51,977 bases of DNA from Bacteroidota bacterium (GTDB taxonomy: Bacteria; Bacteroidota; Bacteroidia; Palsa-948). Shown in pieces: positions 42,993 to 51,776 of the stretch. The position numbers and the translations under genes are program-made. Numbering within the stretch: position 1 is the stretch's first letter; every line of letters begins with the position of its first letter. Under the pieces are notes generated by a model. That model saw only the letters and a program-made list of their open reading frames with translations. It ran no database searches and was not told the DNA's origin. The stretch lies in NCBI GenBank assembly GCA_016213435.1, contig JACRAL010000001.1, forward strand, positions 1 through 51,977, given 5' to 3'.

Positions 42993-45364
42993 AACGTGCC
43001 ATAAAAAAAGTAGCCGTACTAGGCTCCGGAGTAATGGGAAGCAGAATTGCCTGCCATTTTTCCAATATTGGTGTTGAAGTCTTATTGCTGGACATTGTTC
43101 CAAAAGACGCAGCATCGGATAAAAAATCCCGCAACAAAATTGTGAATGAAGCACTTGCATTTGCGTTGAAATCGAATCCATCTCCCATCTACAAAAAATC
43201 TTTTGCAAATAGAATCACCACCGGGAATTTTGAAGATGACATGAAGAATATTTCTTCCTGTGATTGGATTATTGAAGTGGTTGTGGAACGATTGGATATT
43301 AAGAAATTGGTTTTTGACAACGTTGAAAAATTCCGTAAGCCCGGAACGCTCATCACTTCTAACACCTCAGGAATTCCAATTCATCTAATGCTGGAGGGGA
43401 GAAGCGAAGATTTTCAGAAGAATTTCTGCGGATCCCATTTCTTCAATCCTCCACGTTATTTGAAATTGCTGGAAATAATCCCTACTCCAAAAACTTCTCC
43501 TGAAGTAATAGGTTTTTTAATGCACTACGGAGATCTGTATCTCGGCAAGACAACCGTCCTCTGCAAAGATACTCCGGCTTTTATTGCCAATCGTGTAGGA
43601 GTTTTCGGAATCATGAGTTTGTTTCACTTGGTAGAAAAAATGGGATTAACGATTGAAGAAGTTGACAAACTTACCGGGCCGGTTCTTGGCAGACCCAAAT
43701 CCGCAACCTTCCGTACTTGCGATGTGGTTGGTTTGGATACGCTGGTGCATGTGGCAAACGGACTCACGCAAGGGTTGCCGAATGATGAAGCAAAAGAATT
43801 CTTCAAACTTCCGCCTTATGTTGCAAAGATGAACGATAATAAATGGTTTGGCGATAAAACCGGACAAGGATTTTATAAAAAAGTAAAGTCAAAAGAAGGT
43901 AAGTCTGAAATTCAGGCGATGGATCTGAAAACGTTAGAATATAAACCATCTCAGAAAGTAAAATTTGCAACGCTCGAACAAACCAAGCCGATTGAGAATC
44001 TGAAAGACCGATTGAAAATTATGATTGCAGGAAAAGATAAAGCCGGAGATTTTTATCGCGCATCTTTCTTCGGATTGTTCCAGTATGTTTCAAACCGCAT
44101 CCCTGAAATTTCGGATGAGCTTTATAAAATTGATGATGCGATGAAAGCGGGTTTTGGATGGGAACTCGGACCGTTTGAATATTGGGATGCGCTGGGTGTG
44201 AAAGAAACTGTGGCACACATGGAGAAATCCGGGAACAAACCTGCGCAGTGGATTTACGATTTCATTTCATCCGGAAAGAATTCTTTTTATGCTGTTGAAA
44301 ATAATTCCAGAAAATATTACGACATCCCTTCTAAATCCTATAAAGCAATCCCCGGCACTGAAGAATATATTTCGCTTGAAATTATCCGTCCGACAAAAAC
44401 CGTTTGGAAGAATTCAGGAGCAACTGTTACCGATATTGGCGATGGAATTTTAAATCTGGAATGGAATACCAAGATGAATTCCATAGGAGGAGAAGTCATC
44501 GAAGGAATCAACAAAGCCATTGAAATTGCAGAAAAAGATTTTCAAGGATTGGTTATTTCAAATGAAGGAGCAAATTTTTCTGCAGGTGCGAATGTGGGAA
44601 TGATCTTTATGTTTGCCGTGGAGCAGGAATGGGACGAGCTCTATTTCGCAATCAAAGCATTTCAAAACGCCATGATGCGCGTGCGTTACTCCGCAATTCC
44701 TGTAGTGGTAGCTCCGCATAATCTTGCCCTCGGTGGAGCTTGTGAAATGAGCATGCACTCCGACAAAGTGGTGGCACATGCCGAAACTTATATGGGCTTG
44801 GTGGAGTTTGGTGTTGGACTGATCCCGGGGGGTGGTGGCACAAAGGAATTTGCGCTTCGTCTATCAGATGAGTTACAAGAAGGAGATGTAGAGTTGAATA
44901 ATTTTCGCGATAAATTTTTAACCATCGGGCAGGCAAAGGTCTCCACTTCCGCGCACGAAGCTTTTGACTTGGGATATTTAAGAAAAGGGAAAGATGTGGT
45001 GGTCACTTCTTACGCAAGATTGCTTACAGAAGCAAAAGCTGAGTGCTTGGAAATTGCGAAAGAAGGATACAGCAAACCGGTGCCAAGAAAAGATATTCGT
45101 GTGCTGGGGAAACAGGCTTTAGGACTTGCATATCTTGGAGCAAATTCCATGATGAGCGGCAATTATATTTCGGAACACGATGTAAAAATCTCCCAGAAGC
45201 TTGCGCACGTTTTATGCGGAGGGGAATTATCTATGCCTACGTTAGTAAGTGAACAATATTTACTCGACTTGGAACGCGAAGCATTCTTGTCTCTCGCAGG
45301 AGAGAAAAAAACGCTGGAAAGGATTCAATCCATTCTTGTTGGAGGAAAAGTCTTAAGGAATTAA
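42989..45364 (+). CDS. fadN: 3-hydroxyacyl-CoA dehydrogenase/enoyl-CoA hydratase, FadN-like
   Basis: The 791-residue bifunctional beta-oxidation enzyme has the dehydrogenase first. VAVLGSGVMGSRIACHF is the NAD-binding loop at residues about 8-24, and SNTSGIPI and SHFFNPPRYLKLLEI follow. The enoyl-CoA hydratase/isomerase domain begins near residue 490, with NFSAGANVGM and GGACEMSMHSD forming the oxyanion hole and GLIPGGGGTKE. The order is the reverse of FadB and matches Bacillus FadN. The start overlaps the ligase stop (ATGA). A thiolase gene, usually adjacent, is absent here; a helicase gene follows. Confidence 0.9.
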   Translation: MKRAIKKVAVLGSGVMGSRIACHFSNIGVEVLLLDIVPKDAASDKKSRNKIVNEALAFALKSNPSPIYKKSFANRITTGNFEDDMKNISSCDWIIEVVVERLDIKKLVFDNVEKFRKPGTLITSNTSGIPIHLMLEGRSEDFQKNFCGSHFFNPPRYLKLLEIIPTPKTSPEVIGFLMHYGDLYLGKTTVLCKDTPAFIANRVGVFGIMSLFHLVEKMGLTIEEVDKLTGPVLGRPKSATFRTCDVVGLDTLVHVANGLTQGLPNDEAKEFFKLPPYVAKMNDNKWFGDKTGQGFYKKVKSKEGKSEIQAMDLKTLEYKPSQKVKFATLEQTKPIENLKDRLKIMIAGKDKAGDFYRASFFGLFQYVSNRIPEISDELYKIDDAMKAGFGWELGPFEYWDALGVKETVAHMEKSGNKPAQWIYDFISSGKNSFYAVENNSRKYYDIPSKSYKAIPGTEEYISLEIIRPTKTVWKNSGATVTDIGDGILNLEWNTKMNSIGGEVIEGINKAIEIAEKDFQGLVISNEGANFSAGANVGMIFMFAVEQEWDELYFAIKAFQNAMMRVRYSAIPVVVAPHNLALGGACEMSMHSDKVVAHAETYMGLVEFGVGLIPGGGGTKEFALRLSDELQEGDVELNNFRDKFLTIGQAKVSTSAHEAFDLGYLRKGKDVVVTSYARLLTEAKAECLEIAKEGYSKPVPRKDIRVLGKQALGLAYLGANSMMSGNYISEHDVKISQKLAHVLCGGELSMPTLVSEQYLLDLEREAFLSLAGEKKTLERIQSILVGGKVLRN

Positions 45365-45419
45365 TATTCTCCTTATTTTCTTTAAATTAAGAATACCCTT
45401 TCCATCACGGTAACTCGGA

Positions 45420-47348
45420 ATGCAGAAATTCTCCCGCCTCCAAAAATTAGAAAAGCTTTTAAAGATAGAGCGGGATGAGGATTTCGAGCAGTACCAAAAG
45501 TTTTTCTCCCGAAATAACATCAATCACCGCAAACAGAATGGAGTGACCTGGTATCCGGTGGTGATCAGCAATATTGGAATTGGCTTAGGAGAATATCTGC
45601 AAATAGAAATTGAGCGCACGAGTAATCACAATGAGCCCCACCAATTTACGGGTGGAAAAATGGCCGCACTTTTTTCCAACACCCATCCTGATGAGGAACC
45701 AATCAACGGAACCGTAAAAGTTTTAGGTTCCAATAAAATAAGATTGTCTTTAACCATTGATGAACTTCCAGATTGGTGCGATGATGGGAAATTGGGAATC
45801 AATATTTTATTCGATGAAGCCGGTTATCGTGAAATGAACATTGCCCTGAAAAAAGTAATGAATGCAGATCGAAGTCGTTTGGCTGAACTCCGAGATGTGA
45901 TGTTTGAAGTGAAAAAACCAGAATTCGAAAAAGAAAACACTTCTTTAAAAATTAATAGGCTCAACGAATCACAAAATGCTGCTGTGCGAAAAATTCTGGC
46001 AGCAAAAGATATTGCCATTATTCATGGTCCGCCCGGCACAGGAAAAACAACCACAATTGTGCAGGCAATTTGCGAAACACTGAAAAATGAAAATCAGGTT
46101 TTGGTTTGCAGTTCCAGCAATACGGCTGTTGATCTGCTCACAGAAAAATTACACCGCGAAGGCATCAGCGTTTTGAGACTGGGAAATCCCGCACGCATTT
46201 CGGAAGAAGTGCTCATGAACACGCTCGATGCAAAAGTGACGAAGCACCCCTCGTATAAAGAAATAAAAAACTACAAAAGAACTGCCGAAGAATATTTTCG
46301 AATGGCAGGAAAATACAAACGTGTTTTTGGAAAAGAAGAACGTCAGCAGCGACAATTACTTTATGCCGAAGCTAAAAAATTAATACGCGAGGCACGAACG
46401 TTGGAAGATTACATCATAGATGAACAATTTTCAAAAACACAGGTGATTGCCTGCACCCCTGTTGTTTCTTCAAACCGCATGATGCGCGACAGGCAATTTT
46501 CTACATTGTTTATTGATGAAGCAGCGCAAGCGTTGGAACCCATGTGCTGGATTCCTATCACACGCAGCAACCGTGTAATATTTGCAGGCGATCATTGCCA
46601 ATTGCCGCCCACCGTAAAATCAAAACTTGCCGAAGACGGAGGATTAAAGGAAACGTTGTTTGAACATTGCATGGTTATTAAAAATATTTCCGTGATGCTG
46701 GATACTCAATACCGCATGCATGAACAGATCATGAATTTTTCAAATAAAATATTTTATAAGGATAAACTCAAAGCGCATGAATCTGTAAAAAGTAATTTGC
46801 TGAGTTACGATGAAAATGAAACCCTGTTAAATACTCCGGTAGAATTTATTGATACTGCTGGTTGCAGCTACAATGAAAAACTGAATCCGGAAAGTTTGAG
46901 CATCTCCAATCCAGAAGAAGCAGAAATCCTAATTACACATTTGAAACTTTTACTCAGTCAATATTGCATCAACAAACGTGAAGATGTAATCACAATTGGA
47001 GTGATTGCTCCATACAAAGAACAGGTGCAACTTCTATCCGCTCTTATTGAAAACGATGAAGAACTGAAAACATATCCTGCAAGAATTGCTATTAAAACAA
47101 TTGATGGTTTTCAGGGACAGGAAAAAGATGTGATCTACATCAGCTTGGTGCGCAGCAATGATAATAAAGACATTGGATTTTTAAGCGACATCCGCAGAAT
47201 GAATGTGGCACTCACACGCGCAAAGAAAAAACTAGTGCTGATTGGCGATAGCGCCACGCTTTCCAACCATACTTTTTATATGAGTTTTCTGGATTATGTT
47301 GAATCTATTCATGCGTATAAAAGCGCATGGGAGTTTGTAAAAATTTAA
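45420..47348 (+). CDS. UPF1/IGHMBP2-like superfamily 1 helicase
   Basis: The 642-residue protein has the full set of SF1B motifs: IIHGPPGTGKTTT (Walker A, residues about 200-212), VCSSSNTAVDLL, LFIDEAAQALEP (motif II), FAGDHCQLPPTVK (motif III), LDTQYRMHEQIM (motif IV), VIAPYKEQVQL, TIDGFQGQEKDVIYISLVRS (motif V) and MNVALTRAKKKLVLIGD (motif VI). The N-terminal ~190 residues have the beta-barrel stalk layout of this group. Such proteins unwind DNA or RNA 5' to 3', but their bacterial role is poorly defined. It starts 55 bases after the fadN-like gene with no obvious terminator between them. Confidence 0.9.
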   Translation: MQKFSRLQKLEKLLKIERDEDFEQYQKFFSRNNINHRKQNGVTWYPVVISNIGIGLGEYLQIEIERTSNHNEPHQFTGGKMAALFSNTHPDEEPINGTVKVLGSNKIRLSLTIDELPDWCDDGKLGINILFDEAGYREMNIALKKVMNADRSRLAELRDVMFEVKKPEFEKENTSLKINRLNESQNAAVRKILAAKDIAIIHGPPGTGKTTTIVQAICETLKNENQVLVCSSSNTAVDLLTEKLHREGISVLRLGNPARISEEVLMNTLDAKVTKHPSYKEIKNYKRTAEEYFRMAGKYKRVFGKEERQQRQLLYAEAKKLIREARTLEDYIIDEQFSKTQVIACTPVVSSNRMMRDRQFSTLFIDEAAQALEPMCWIPITRSNRVIFAGDHCQLPPTVKSKLAEDGGLKETLFEHCMVIKNISVMLDTQYRMHEQIMNFSNKIFYKDKLKAHESVKSNLLSYDENETLLNTPVEFIDTAGCSYNEKLNPESLSISNPEEAEILITHLKLLLSQYCINKREDVITIGVIAPYKEQVQLLSALIENDEELKTYPARIAIKTIDGFQGQEKDVIYISLVRSNDNKDIGFLSDIRRMNVALTRAKKKLVLIGDSATLSNHTFYMSFLDYVESIHAYKSAWEFVKI

Positions 47349-47407
47349 TTACATGTCATTGTGAGCGAAATAACATAATAGATATTCACTCGCAAAACTC
47401 ACGAAAA

Positions 47408-47629
47408 TTACTTCCCCTTACTACTCACTGCTGTTTCTAGCATCCCGATAAATTTATCCAGGGGAACTCCGTGAACAAAAGCGGCAGTTTTAACGGTAAT
47501 TAACTTGGTTAAAATTTTGCGGAGGCCAAAACCACCTACTCTTCTTACTCCGAATATTTCCATTATCTCGGCAATATCACCATGCTCTTTTAAAATTTCT
47601 GAAACATAGGTTTTTTCTGTGATCTTCAT
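47408..47629 (-). CDS. Small DUF1858-like protein lacking the usual cysteines
   Basis: The 73-residue protein shows the DUF1858 pattern: ITEKTYVSEILKEHGDIAEIMEIFGV, then a turn, then VKTAAFVHGVPLDKFIGMLETAV. Most DUF1858 proteins have a Cys-x2-Cys pair in the turn (HCVGC-like). Here the turn reads RRVGGFG with no cysteine, so redox or metal chemistry at that site is not expected. Its role is unknown. It lies 88 bases downstream of the mqnC stop on the same strand and may be expressed with it. Confidence 0.7.
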   Translation of the reverse strand: MKITEKTYVSEILKEHGDIAEIMEIFGVRRVGGFGLRKILTKLITVKTAAFVHGVPLDKFIGMLETAVSSKGK

Positions 47630-47717
47630 GGTTGAAGGATTTTATAAAGTGAAAATAGACTTATTGATTGAATTTTATCAGAACTTAAATAAGTAGAGAT
47701 TATTAAATAGGAATAGG

Positions 47718-48842
47718 TTAGTAATTTACTACTTGCTCCACCGTTTCTTTTGGAAGAGTTCTGTATTCATATTGCTGGCTGCGGAGCTGCGGATCAAACC
47801 CTGCATCGCGTATGGCTTGCTGAATGCTTTTTGAAGTAAAACGATGCGGTGCTCCTGCTGCTGACACCACATTTTCCTCAAGCATGATGCTGCCAAAATC
47901 ATTTGCTCCTGCGTGCAGGGATATCTGGGCAATTTCTTTTCCTACTGTAAGCCAGGATGCCTGTATGTTTAAAATATTCGGCAGCATGATGCGGCTCAGG
48001 GCGATCATACGGATGTATTCTTCTCCTGTGGTTTTATTTTTTACTCCGCGTACATCTGCAAGAAGCGTGTCCGTATCCTGAAAGGTCCAGGGAATAAAAG
48101 CCAAAAACCCTTTTGTGTCTTTTGGTTTTTCGTTTTGCACTTCACGTATCCATACAAGATGTTCAAAACGTTCCTGCAATGTTTCCACATGTCCGAACAT
48201 CATGGTGGCAGAAGTGGTGATGTTCAGTTTATGTGCAGCGCGCATCACATCCAGCCATTCCTGTCCTCCGCATTTTCCGTTTGAAATTAATCTGCGGACT
48301 CTGTCATTTAAAATTTCGGCACCGGCACCCGGAAGAGAGTCAAGCCCTGCTTCCGCAAGTGCTTTCAGAACTTCGGTGTGCGTGGACTTTTCCAGTTTGG
48401 TGATGTGCGCCACTTCGGGCGGACCCAGCGCATGAAGTTTCAATTTAGGATATAACTTTTTTAGTTGGCGGAACAGATCGGTATAAAATTTCAATCCGAG
48501 TTCGGGATGATGTCCGCCTTGCAGAAGGAGTTGATCGCCACCGAAGCGGAAAGTTTCTTCAATTTTCTTTTTGTATGTTTCAATATCGGTGATGTAGGAT
48601 TCAACATGCCCCGGTATGCGGTAGAAATTACAGAACTTGCAATTCGCTATGCAGACATTGGTTGTGTTTACGTTTCTATCTATTTGCCATGTTACTTTTC
48701 CATCCGGCTTTTGAATTTTCCTCAACTCATTCGCTACATACATCAGTTCTGAAATGGGAGCTTTTTCAAAAAGAAAAACTCCTTCTTCTGCAGAGAGGAA
48801 GTCAAAGTTAAGTGCACGGTTCAGAAGTTGATCAATTTTCAT
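47718..48842 (-). CDS. mqnC: Cyclic dehypoxanthinyl futalosine synthase (radical SAM)
   Basis: This 374-residue radical SAM enzyme of the futalosine menaquinone pathway converts dehypoxanthine futalosine to its cyclic form. The cluster motif is CIANCKFC (C64, C68, C71) in NVNTTNVCIANCKFCNFYR. MqnC-type signatures are QLLLQGGHHPELGLKFY, KLHALGPPEVAHI, PGAGAEILNDRVR, TSATMMFGHVETLQER and FIPWTFQDTDT. The similar MqnE has a different cluster neighbourhood. The ATG at 48842 is chosen because the longer TTG start at 48881 falls inside the promoter box. No other mqn gene is adjacent. Confidence 0.93.
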   Translation of the reverse strand: MKIDQLLNRALNFDFLSAEEGVFLFEKAPISELMYVANELRKIQKPDGKVTWQIDRNVNTTNVCIANCKFCNFYRIPGHVESYITDIETYKKKIEETFRFGGDQLLLQGGHHPELGLKFYTDLFRQLKKLYPKLKLHALGPPEVAHITKLEKSTHTEVLKALAEAGLDSLPGAGAEILNDRVRRLISNGKCGGQEWLDVMRAAHKLNITTSATMMFGHVETLQERFEHLVWIREVQNEKPKDTKGFLAFIPWTFQDTDTLLADVRGVKNKTTGEEYIRMIALSRIMLPNILNIQASWLTVGKEIAQISLHAGANDFGSIMLEENVVSAAGAPHRFTSKSIQQAIRDAGFDPQLRSQQYEYRTLPKETVEQVVNY

Positions 48843-48878
48843 TCTAAGGAGTAAATCAATTTTCTCTACATTTACCTT

Positions 48879-48908
48879 CAAATCTACAAAAAACGGTTTA
48901 ATACAAAA
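48879..48908 (-). promoter_or_regulatory. Promoter for mqnC
   Basis: On the minus strand TTTTG (48908-48904) is followed after 17 bases by TAGATTTG (48886-48879), an exact TAnnTTTG box. This places the transcript start just before the ATG at 48842. Confidence 0.5.
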
Positions 48909-48920
48909 TAAATTTGAAGA

Positions 48921-48939
48921 TGAGAATACCGTATTCTCA
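48921..48939. promoter_or_regulatory. Perfect 19-base palindrome between mqnC and the MFS gene
   Basis: TGAGAATACCGTATTCTCA has two perfect 9-base arms around a central C. It lies just upstream of the mqnC promoter and 49 bases before the divergent gene start. It has the size and symmetry of a dimeric repressor operator. The regulator is not identified. Confidence 0.55.
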
Positions 48940-48987
48940 AACCACCTAATTTTATCAATCGGTTTAAAGTCAATATAAAATCAAATA

Positions 48988-50226
48988 ATGTTTAAAATAT
49001 TTACTCACTACAAGAATCTTGATAAGTCGATTCTCTCCGTTATCACTGCTCATTTTTTTATTCAGTTTATTGAGTATGCTTTTCTGACGCTGCTTCTCAT
49101 TTATATGAGTAATGCTGGCTATCGTGATTATGAAGCAGCTGATTTTTTCGGATACAGGTTTTTAAGTGTGTTGCTATTTTCTTTCTACCTGGGTTTGTAT
49201 ATCAACGGAAGAAAGATAAAACCCTTTTTTTACATTTCGGCTATTTGTGCCCCGCTGCTGAGTTTGGGAATTATTTTCGCGGTTCAATATCATCTTGATC
49301 TTCTGATCTATGTTTTAATGTTCTTGTTCGGTGTTTCTATTTTGGGGCTGGATGTATCCATCATTCCTTACCTTTTAAGAAATGTACCCGAGGAGCATCA
49401 TACCGAAGCGATTTCATTGACCTATGCTACAAATAGTTTGGGCGGTATTTTAAGCGGTGGACTTATTTGGTTATTCACTTATATTAATCCGGAACTATTT
49501 GATGAAAAGATGATATTAAAAATAGTTTCAGTGATTGGTTTAGGAGGAATTTATTTTGTGTGGGCAAGTAAAAAGCCTGAGTTTTATGTACCTATTCTCA
49601 AGAAAAGCAGGTACGATTTCAGAGATATTAAATGGGGCTTGGTAGCCAAAGCAATGGTACCCACATTACTGATTGCTACCGGTGCCGGAATGGCAATTCC
49701 GTTTATGGGTTTGTTCTTTACTACAATACATCATATGACATCTTCTGATTTTGCCGTTCTGACTTCTTTCACAACCCTTTTTGTATTTATATTGACCATC
49801 TATGTGCCTTACATCAATAAAAAACTCGGTTATAAGATCACTATTACCGGATCTCAATTGATGGCGGTGCTGTGCCTGGTTGGATTGTCGTGTTCGGAAT
49901 TTTACAGCACCTATGCGTATGCCGCACTGGTGGCAGTTTGCTGTTATGTGCTTCGGCAGCCGCTCATGAATATTGCAGCGCCAATAACATCTGACCTTAC
50001 GATGAAATTTGTAGGATTCAGGCATCGTGAAATTGTAAGTTCGCTCACCACAGCCATTTGGTCGGGCAGCTGGTTTTTCAGCTCCATCATATTTAAAGTA
50101 TTGCGTACCCATCAGGTACAATATGCGTATATATTTTTTATTACTGCTTTGCTTTATGTGTTTGGTATTCTCTGGTATTATTACCTGATCATATTGTTCG
50201 AGAAGGGAAAGCATCAAGTTTATTAG
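48988..50226 (+). CDS. MFS-type transporter-like membrane protein
   Basis: The 412-residue protein has about 12 hydrophobic helices and charged loops, in the layout of the major facilitator superfamily. Features include an inner loop NGRKIKPFF after helix 2, ATNSLGGILSGGLIWL in helix 5, and an internal basic segment (LKKSRYDFRDIKWGL) between the two halves, plus IKKLGYKITITGSQLMAVL in the C-terminal half. The substrate is unknown. It is divergent from mqnC, sharing a region with a 19-base palindrome. Its stop is immediately followed by the repeat that borders the four-helix-bundle gene. Confidence 0.78.
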   Translation: MFKIFTHYKNLDKSILSVITAHFFIQFIEYAFLTLLLIYMSNAGYRDYEAADFFGYRFLSVLLFSFYLGLYINGRKIKPFFYISAICAPLLSLGIIFAVQYHLDLLIYVLMFLFGVSILGLDVSIIPYLLRNVPEEHHTEAISLTYATNSLGGILSGGLIWLFTYINPELFDEKMILKIVSVIGLGGIYFVWASKKPEFYVPILKKSRYDFRDIKWGLVAKAMVPTLLIATGAGMAIPFMGLFFTTIHHMTSSDFAVLTSFTTLFVFILTIYVPYINKKLGYKITITGSQLMAVLCLVGLSCSEFYSTYAYAALVAVCCYVLRQPLMNIAAPITSDLTMKFVGFRHREIVSSLTTAIWSGSWFFSSIIFKVLRTHQVQYAYIFFITALLYVFGILWYYYLIILFEKGKHQVY

Positions 50227-50227
50227 G

Positions 50228-50259
50228 TATTGAGGGAATGAAGGAAAGAGGGAATGAAT
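50228..50259 (+). repeat. Eight-base-period repeat, left border of the four-helix-bundle gene
   Basis: The four units are TATTGAGG, GAATGAAG, GAAAGAGG and GAATGAAT, starting 2 bases after the upstream stop. An in-frame ATG (50254) lies inside the last unit. A related array in opposite orientation lies at 50668-50699 (22 of 30 positions match). Confidence 0.8.
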
Positions 50260-50280
50260 AGAAACAAAACTATTTATACC

Positions 50281-50667
50281 ATGAACAATAGTGAGTTTGC
50301 CGAATACTTTAAAAAAAGGACTAAACAGATAGCATTAAGAGCAATAAAACTTTGCAAGAAACTTTTTAAGACAGAAGAGGGAAGAATTATTGGCAGACAA
50401 TTTTTGAAATCGTCAACTTCTGTTGCGGCAAATTACCGGGCAGTATGTAGAGCGAGATCGGGAGCAGAGTTTTTCTCTAAGCTTAGTATTGTTGTAGAGG
50501 AAGCCGATGAAAGCGCTTTCTGGTTGGAAATTATTCTCGAATCAGGCATGGCAAAAGAAATAGGTGAAGAACAAGAAACAGAGAACATGCTTAAAGAAGC
50601 AAATGAAATTTTAGCAGTTGCCTCTTCTGCAAGAAAAACAGTAAGAACAAACAAAGGAAATGAGTAA
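50281..50667 (+). CDS. Free-standing four-helix-bundle protein, S23/Avd-like
   Basis: The protein of 128 residues (137 from the ATG at 50254, which is inside a repeat) matches the 23S rRNA intervening-sequence/four-helix-bundle family. Signatures are FKKRTKQIALRAIKL, IIGRQFLKSSTSVAANYRAVCRARS, FFSKLSIVVEEADESAFWLEII and a helical tail. The family includes Avd, the accessory protein of diversity-generating retroelements, and proteins encoded within 23S rRNA insertions. It is a basic, probably nucleic-acid-binding protein. Here there is no reverse transcriptase or rRNA nearby. The gene fills the space between an inverted pair of 8-base-period repeats, suggesting a small mobile unit. Confidence 0.88.
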   Translation: MNNSEFAEYFKKRTKQIALRAIKLCKKLFKTEEGRIIGRQFLKSSTSVAANYRAVCRARSGAEFFSKLSIVVEEADESAFWLEIILESGMAKEIGEEQETENMLKEANEILAVASSARKTVRTNKGNE

Positions 50668-50699
50668 CTCAGTCCCTCAACAATTCAATCCCTCAAAAC
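50668..50699 (-). repeat. Eight-base-period repeat, right border of the four-helix-bundle gene
   Basis: On the minus strand the units are GTTTTGAG, GGATTGAA, TTGTTGAG and GGACTGAG. It begins directly after the gene stop and ends 4 bases before the pdxA ATG, so it also forms the pdxA leader. It is inverted relative to 50228-50259. Confidence 0.8.
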
Positions 50700-50703
50700 T
50701 ATT

Positions 50704-51759
50704 ATGTCGGATCACAAAATAAGAGTAGGCATCACACAAGGCGATCCCAACGGAATTGGTCTGGAAGTGATCATTAAAACATTTATGGATTCGCAGATGC
50801 TGGAAATCTGCACACCGGTTCTTTTTGGTTCGCAAAAAACATTTTCCTTTCACCGCAAAGCGATGAATGTGGAAATGCGTTTTAATCCCATCCGTAATTC
50901 TGAAGTAGCCGGACAAAAGCAATTCAATATTTTCAGTGTGTATGAAGAAGAAATTCCGGTCGAATTCGGAACTTCAACGGAAACAGCAGGAAGGTATGCG
51001 CTCAAATCTATTGAAGCTGCATGCGATGCGCTGGAACAGAAAAAAATAGATGTGCTTGTTACGGCTCCCATCAACAAGCACAATATTCAGTCACCACAAT
51101 TTCAGTTCAAAGGGCACACCGATTATTTAGAAACACGTTTCAAAAATAACGCACTTATGCTGATGTGCGCGGATAACTTCAGGGTGGGAGTGGTAACAGG
51201 GCATGTTCCCCTTGCGAACGTTTCTGTCATCATTAATCAGGAAAGGATTGTTCAGAAGATAAAAATCATGAACCAATCGCTTATAGATGATTTTGGGATA
51301 CGCAAACCAAAGATCGCGGTGCTTGGATTGAATCCACACGCGGGAGATAACGGCACTATCGGTGGGGAAGAAAAAAGCGTAATTGCTCCGGCTATTGTGC
51401 AGGCAAAAGCCGAAGGAATCTTTGTACAAGGACCTTATTCCGCGGACGGATTTTTTGGAAGCATGAAACACACTAAGTATGATGCTGTGCTTGCCATGTA
51501 TCACGACCAGGGATTAGTTCCTTTTAAGGCTTTGGCGTTTGAAACAGGAGTGAATTACACGGCAGGGCTTTCGGTCATCCGCACTTCTCCCGATCACGGA
51601 GTGGGATACGATATTGCCGGAAAAAATATAGCAAGCGAAGCATCCTTCCGCAGCGCAGTGTATTTTGCCTGCGATATTTATAAAACCAGAAACCACCAGA
51701 AGGAAATTACCGCTAATCCGCTCAAATCCTTATCTAAGAACGAAAGGGAGTTTGGGTGA
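50704..51759 (+). CDS. pdxA: 4-hydroxythreonine-4-phosphate dehydrogenase
   Basis: The 351-residue PdxA protein acts in vitamin B6 synthesis, oxidising 4-phosphohydroxy-threonine before condensation by PdxJ. Signatures are VGITQGDPNGIGLEVI at the start, TAPINKHNI, FKGHTDYLE with a metal-binding histidine, NPHAGDNGTIG, YHDQGLVPFKALAF with a second metal histidine, and RTSPDHGVGYDIAGK. The start ATG follows the repeat bordering the four-helix-bundle gene by 4 bases. Any native promoter may therefore lie upstream of that inserted unit. Confidence 0.95.
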   Translation: MSDHKIRVGITQGDPNGIGLEVIIKTFMDSQMLEICTPVLFGSQKTFSFHRKAMNVEMRFNPIRNSEVAGQKQFNIFSVYEEEIPVEFGTSTETAGRYALKSIEAACDALEQKKIDVLVTAPINKHNIQSPQFQFKGHTDYLETRFKNNALMLMCADNFRVGVVTGHVPLANVSVIINQERIVQKIKIMNQSLIDDFGIRKPKIAVLGLNPHAGDNGTIGGEEKSVIAPAIVQAKAEGIFVQGPYSADGFFGSMKHTKYDAVLAMYHDQGLVPFKALAFETGVNYTAGLSVIRTSPDHGVGYDIAGKNIASEASFRSAVYFACDIYKTRNHQKEITANPLKSLSKNEREFG

Positions 51760-51776
51760 GAATTTATCTCAGGATT

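Noticed and set aside
47349-47407. Bidirectional terminator between the helicase and the DUF1858-like gene
   Set aside because: GTGAGCGAA and TTCACTCGC pair only imperfectly and no T run follows on either strand.
50254-50667. A diversity-generating retroelement around the Avd-like gene
   Set aside because: No reverse transcriptase and no template/variable repeat pair was seen; the adhesin repeats are far away and explained by domain duplication.
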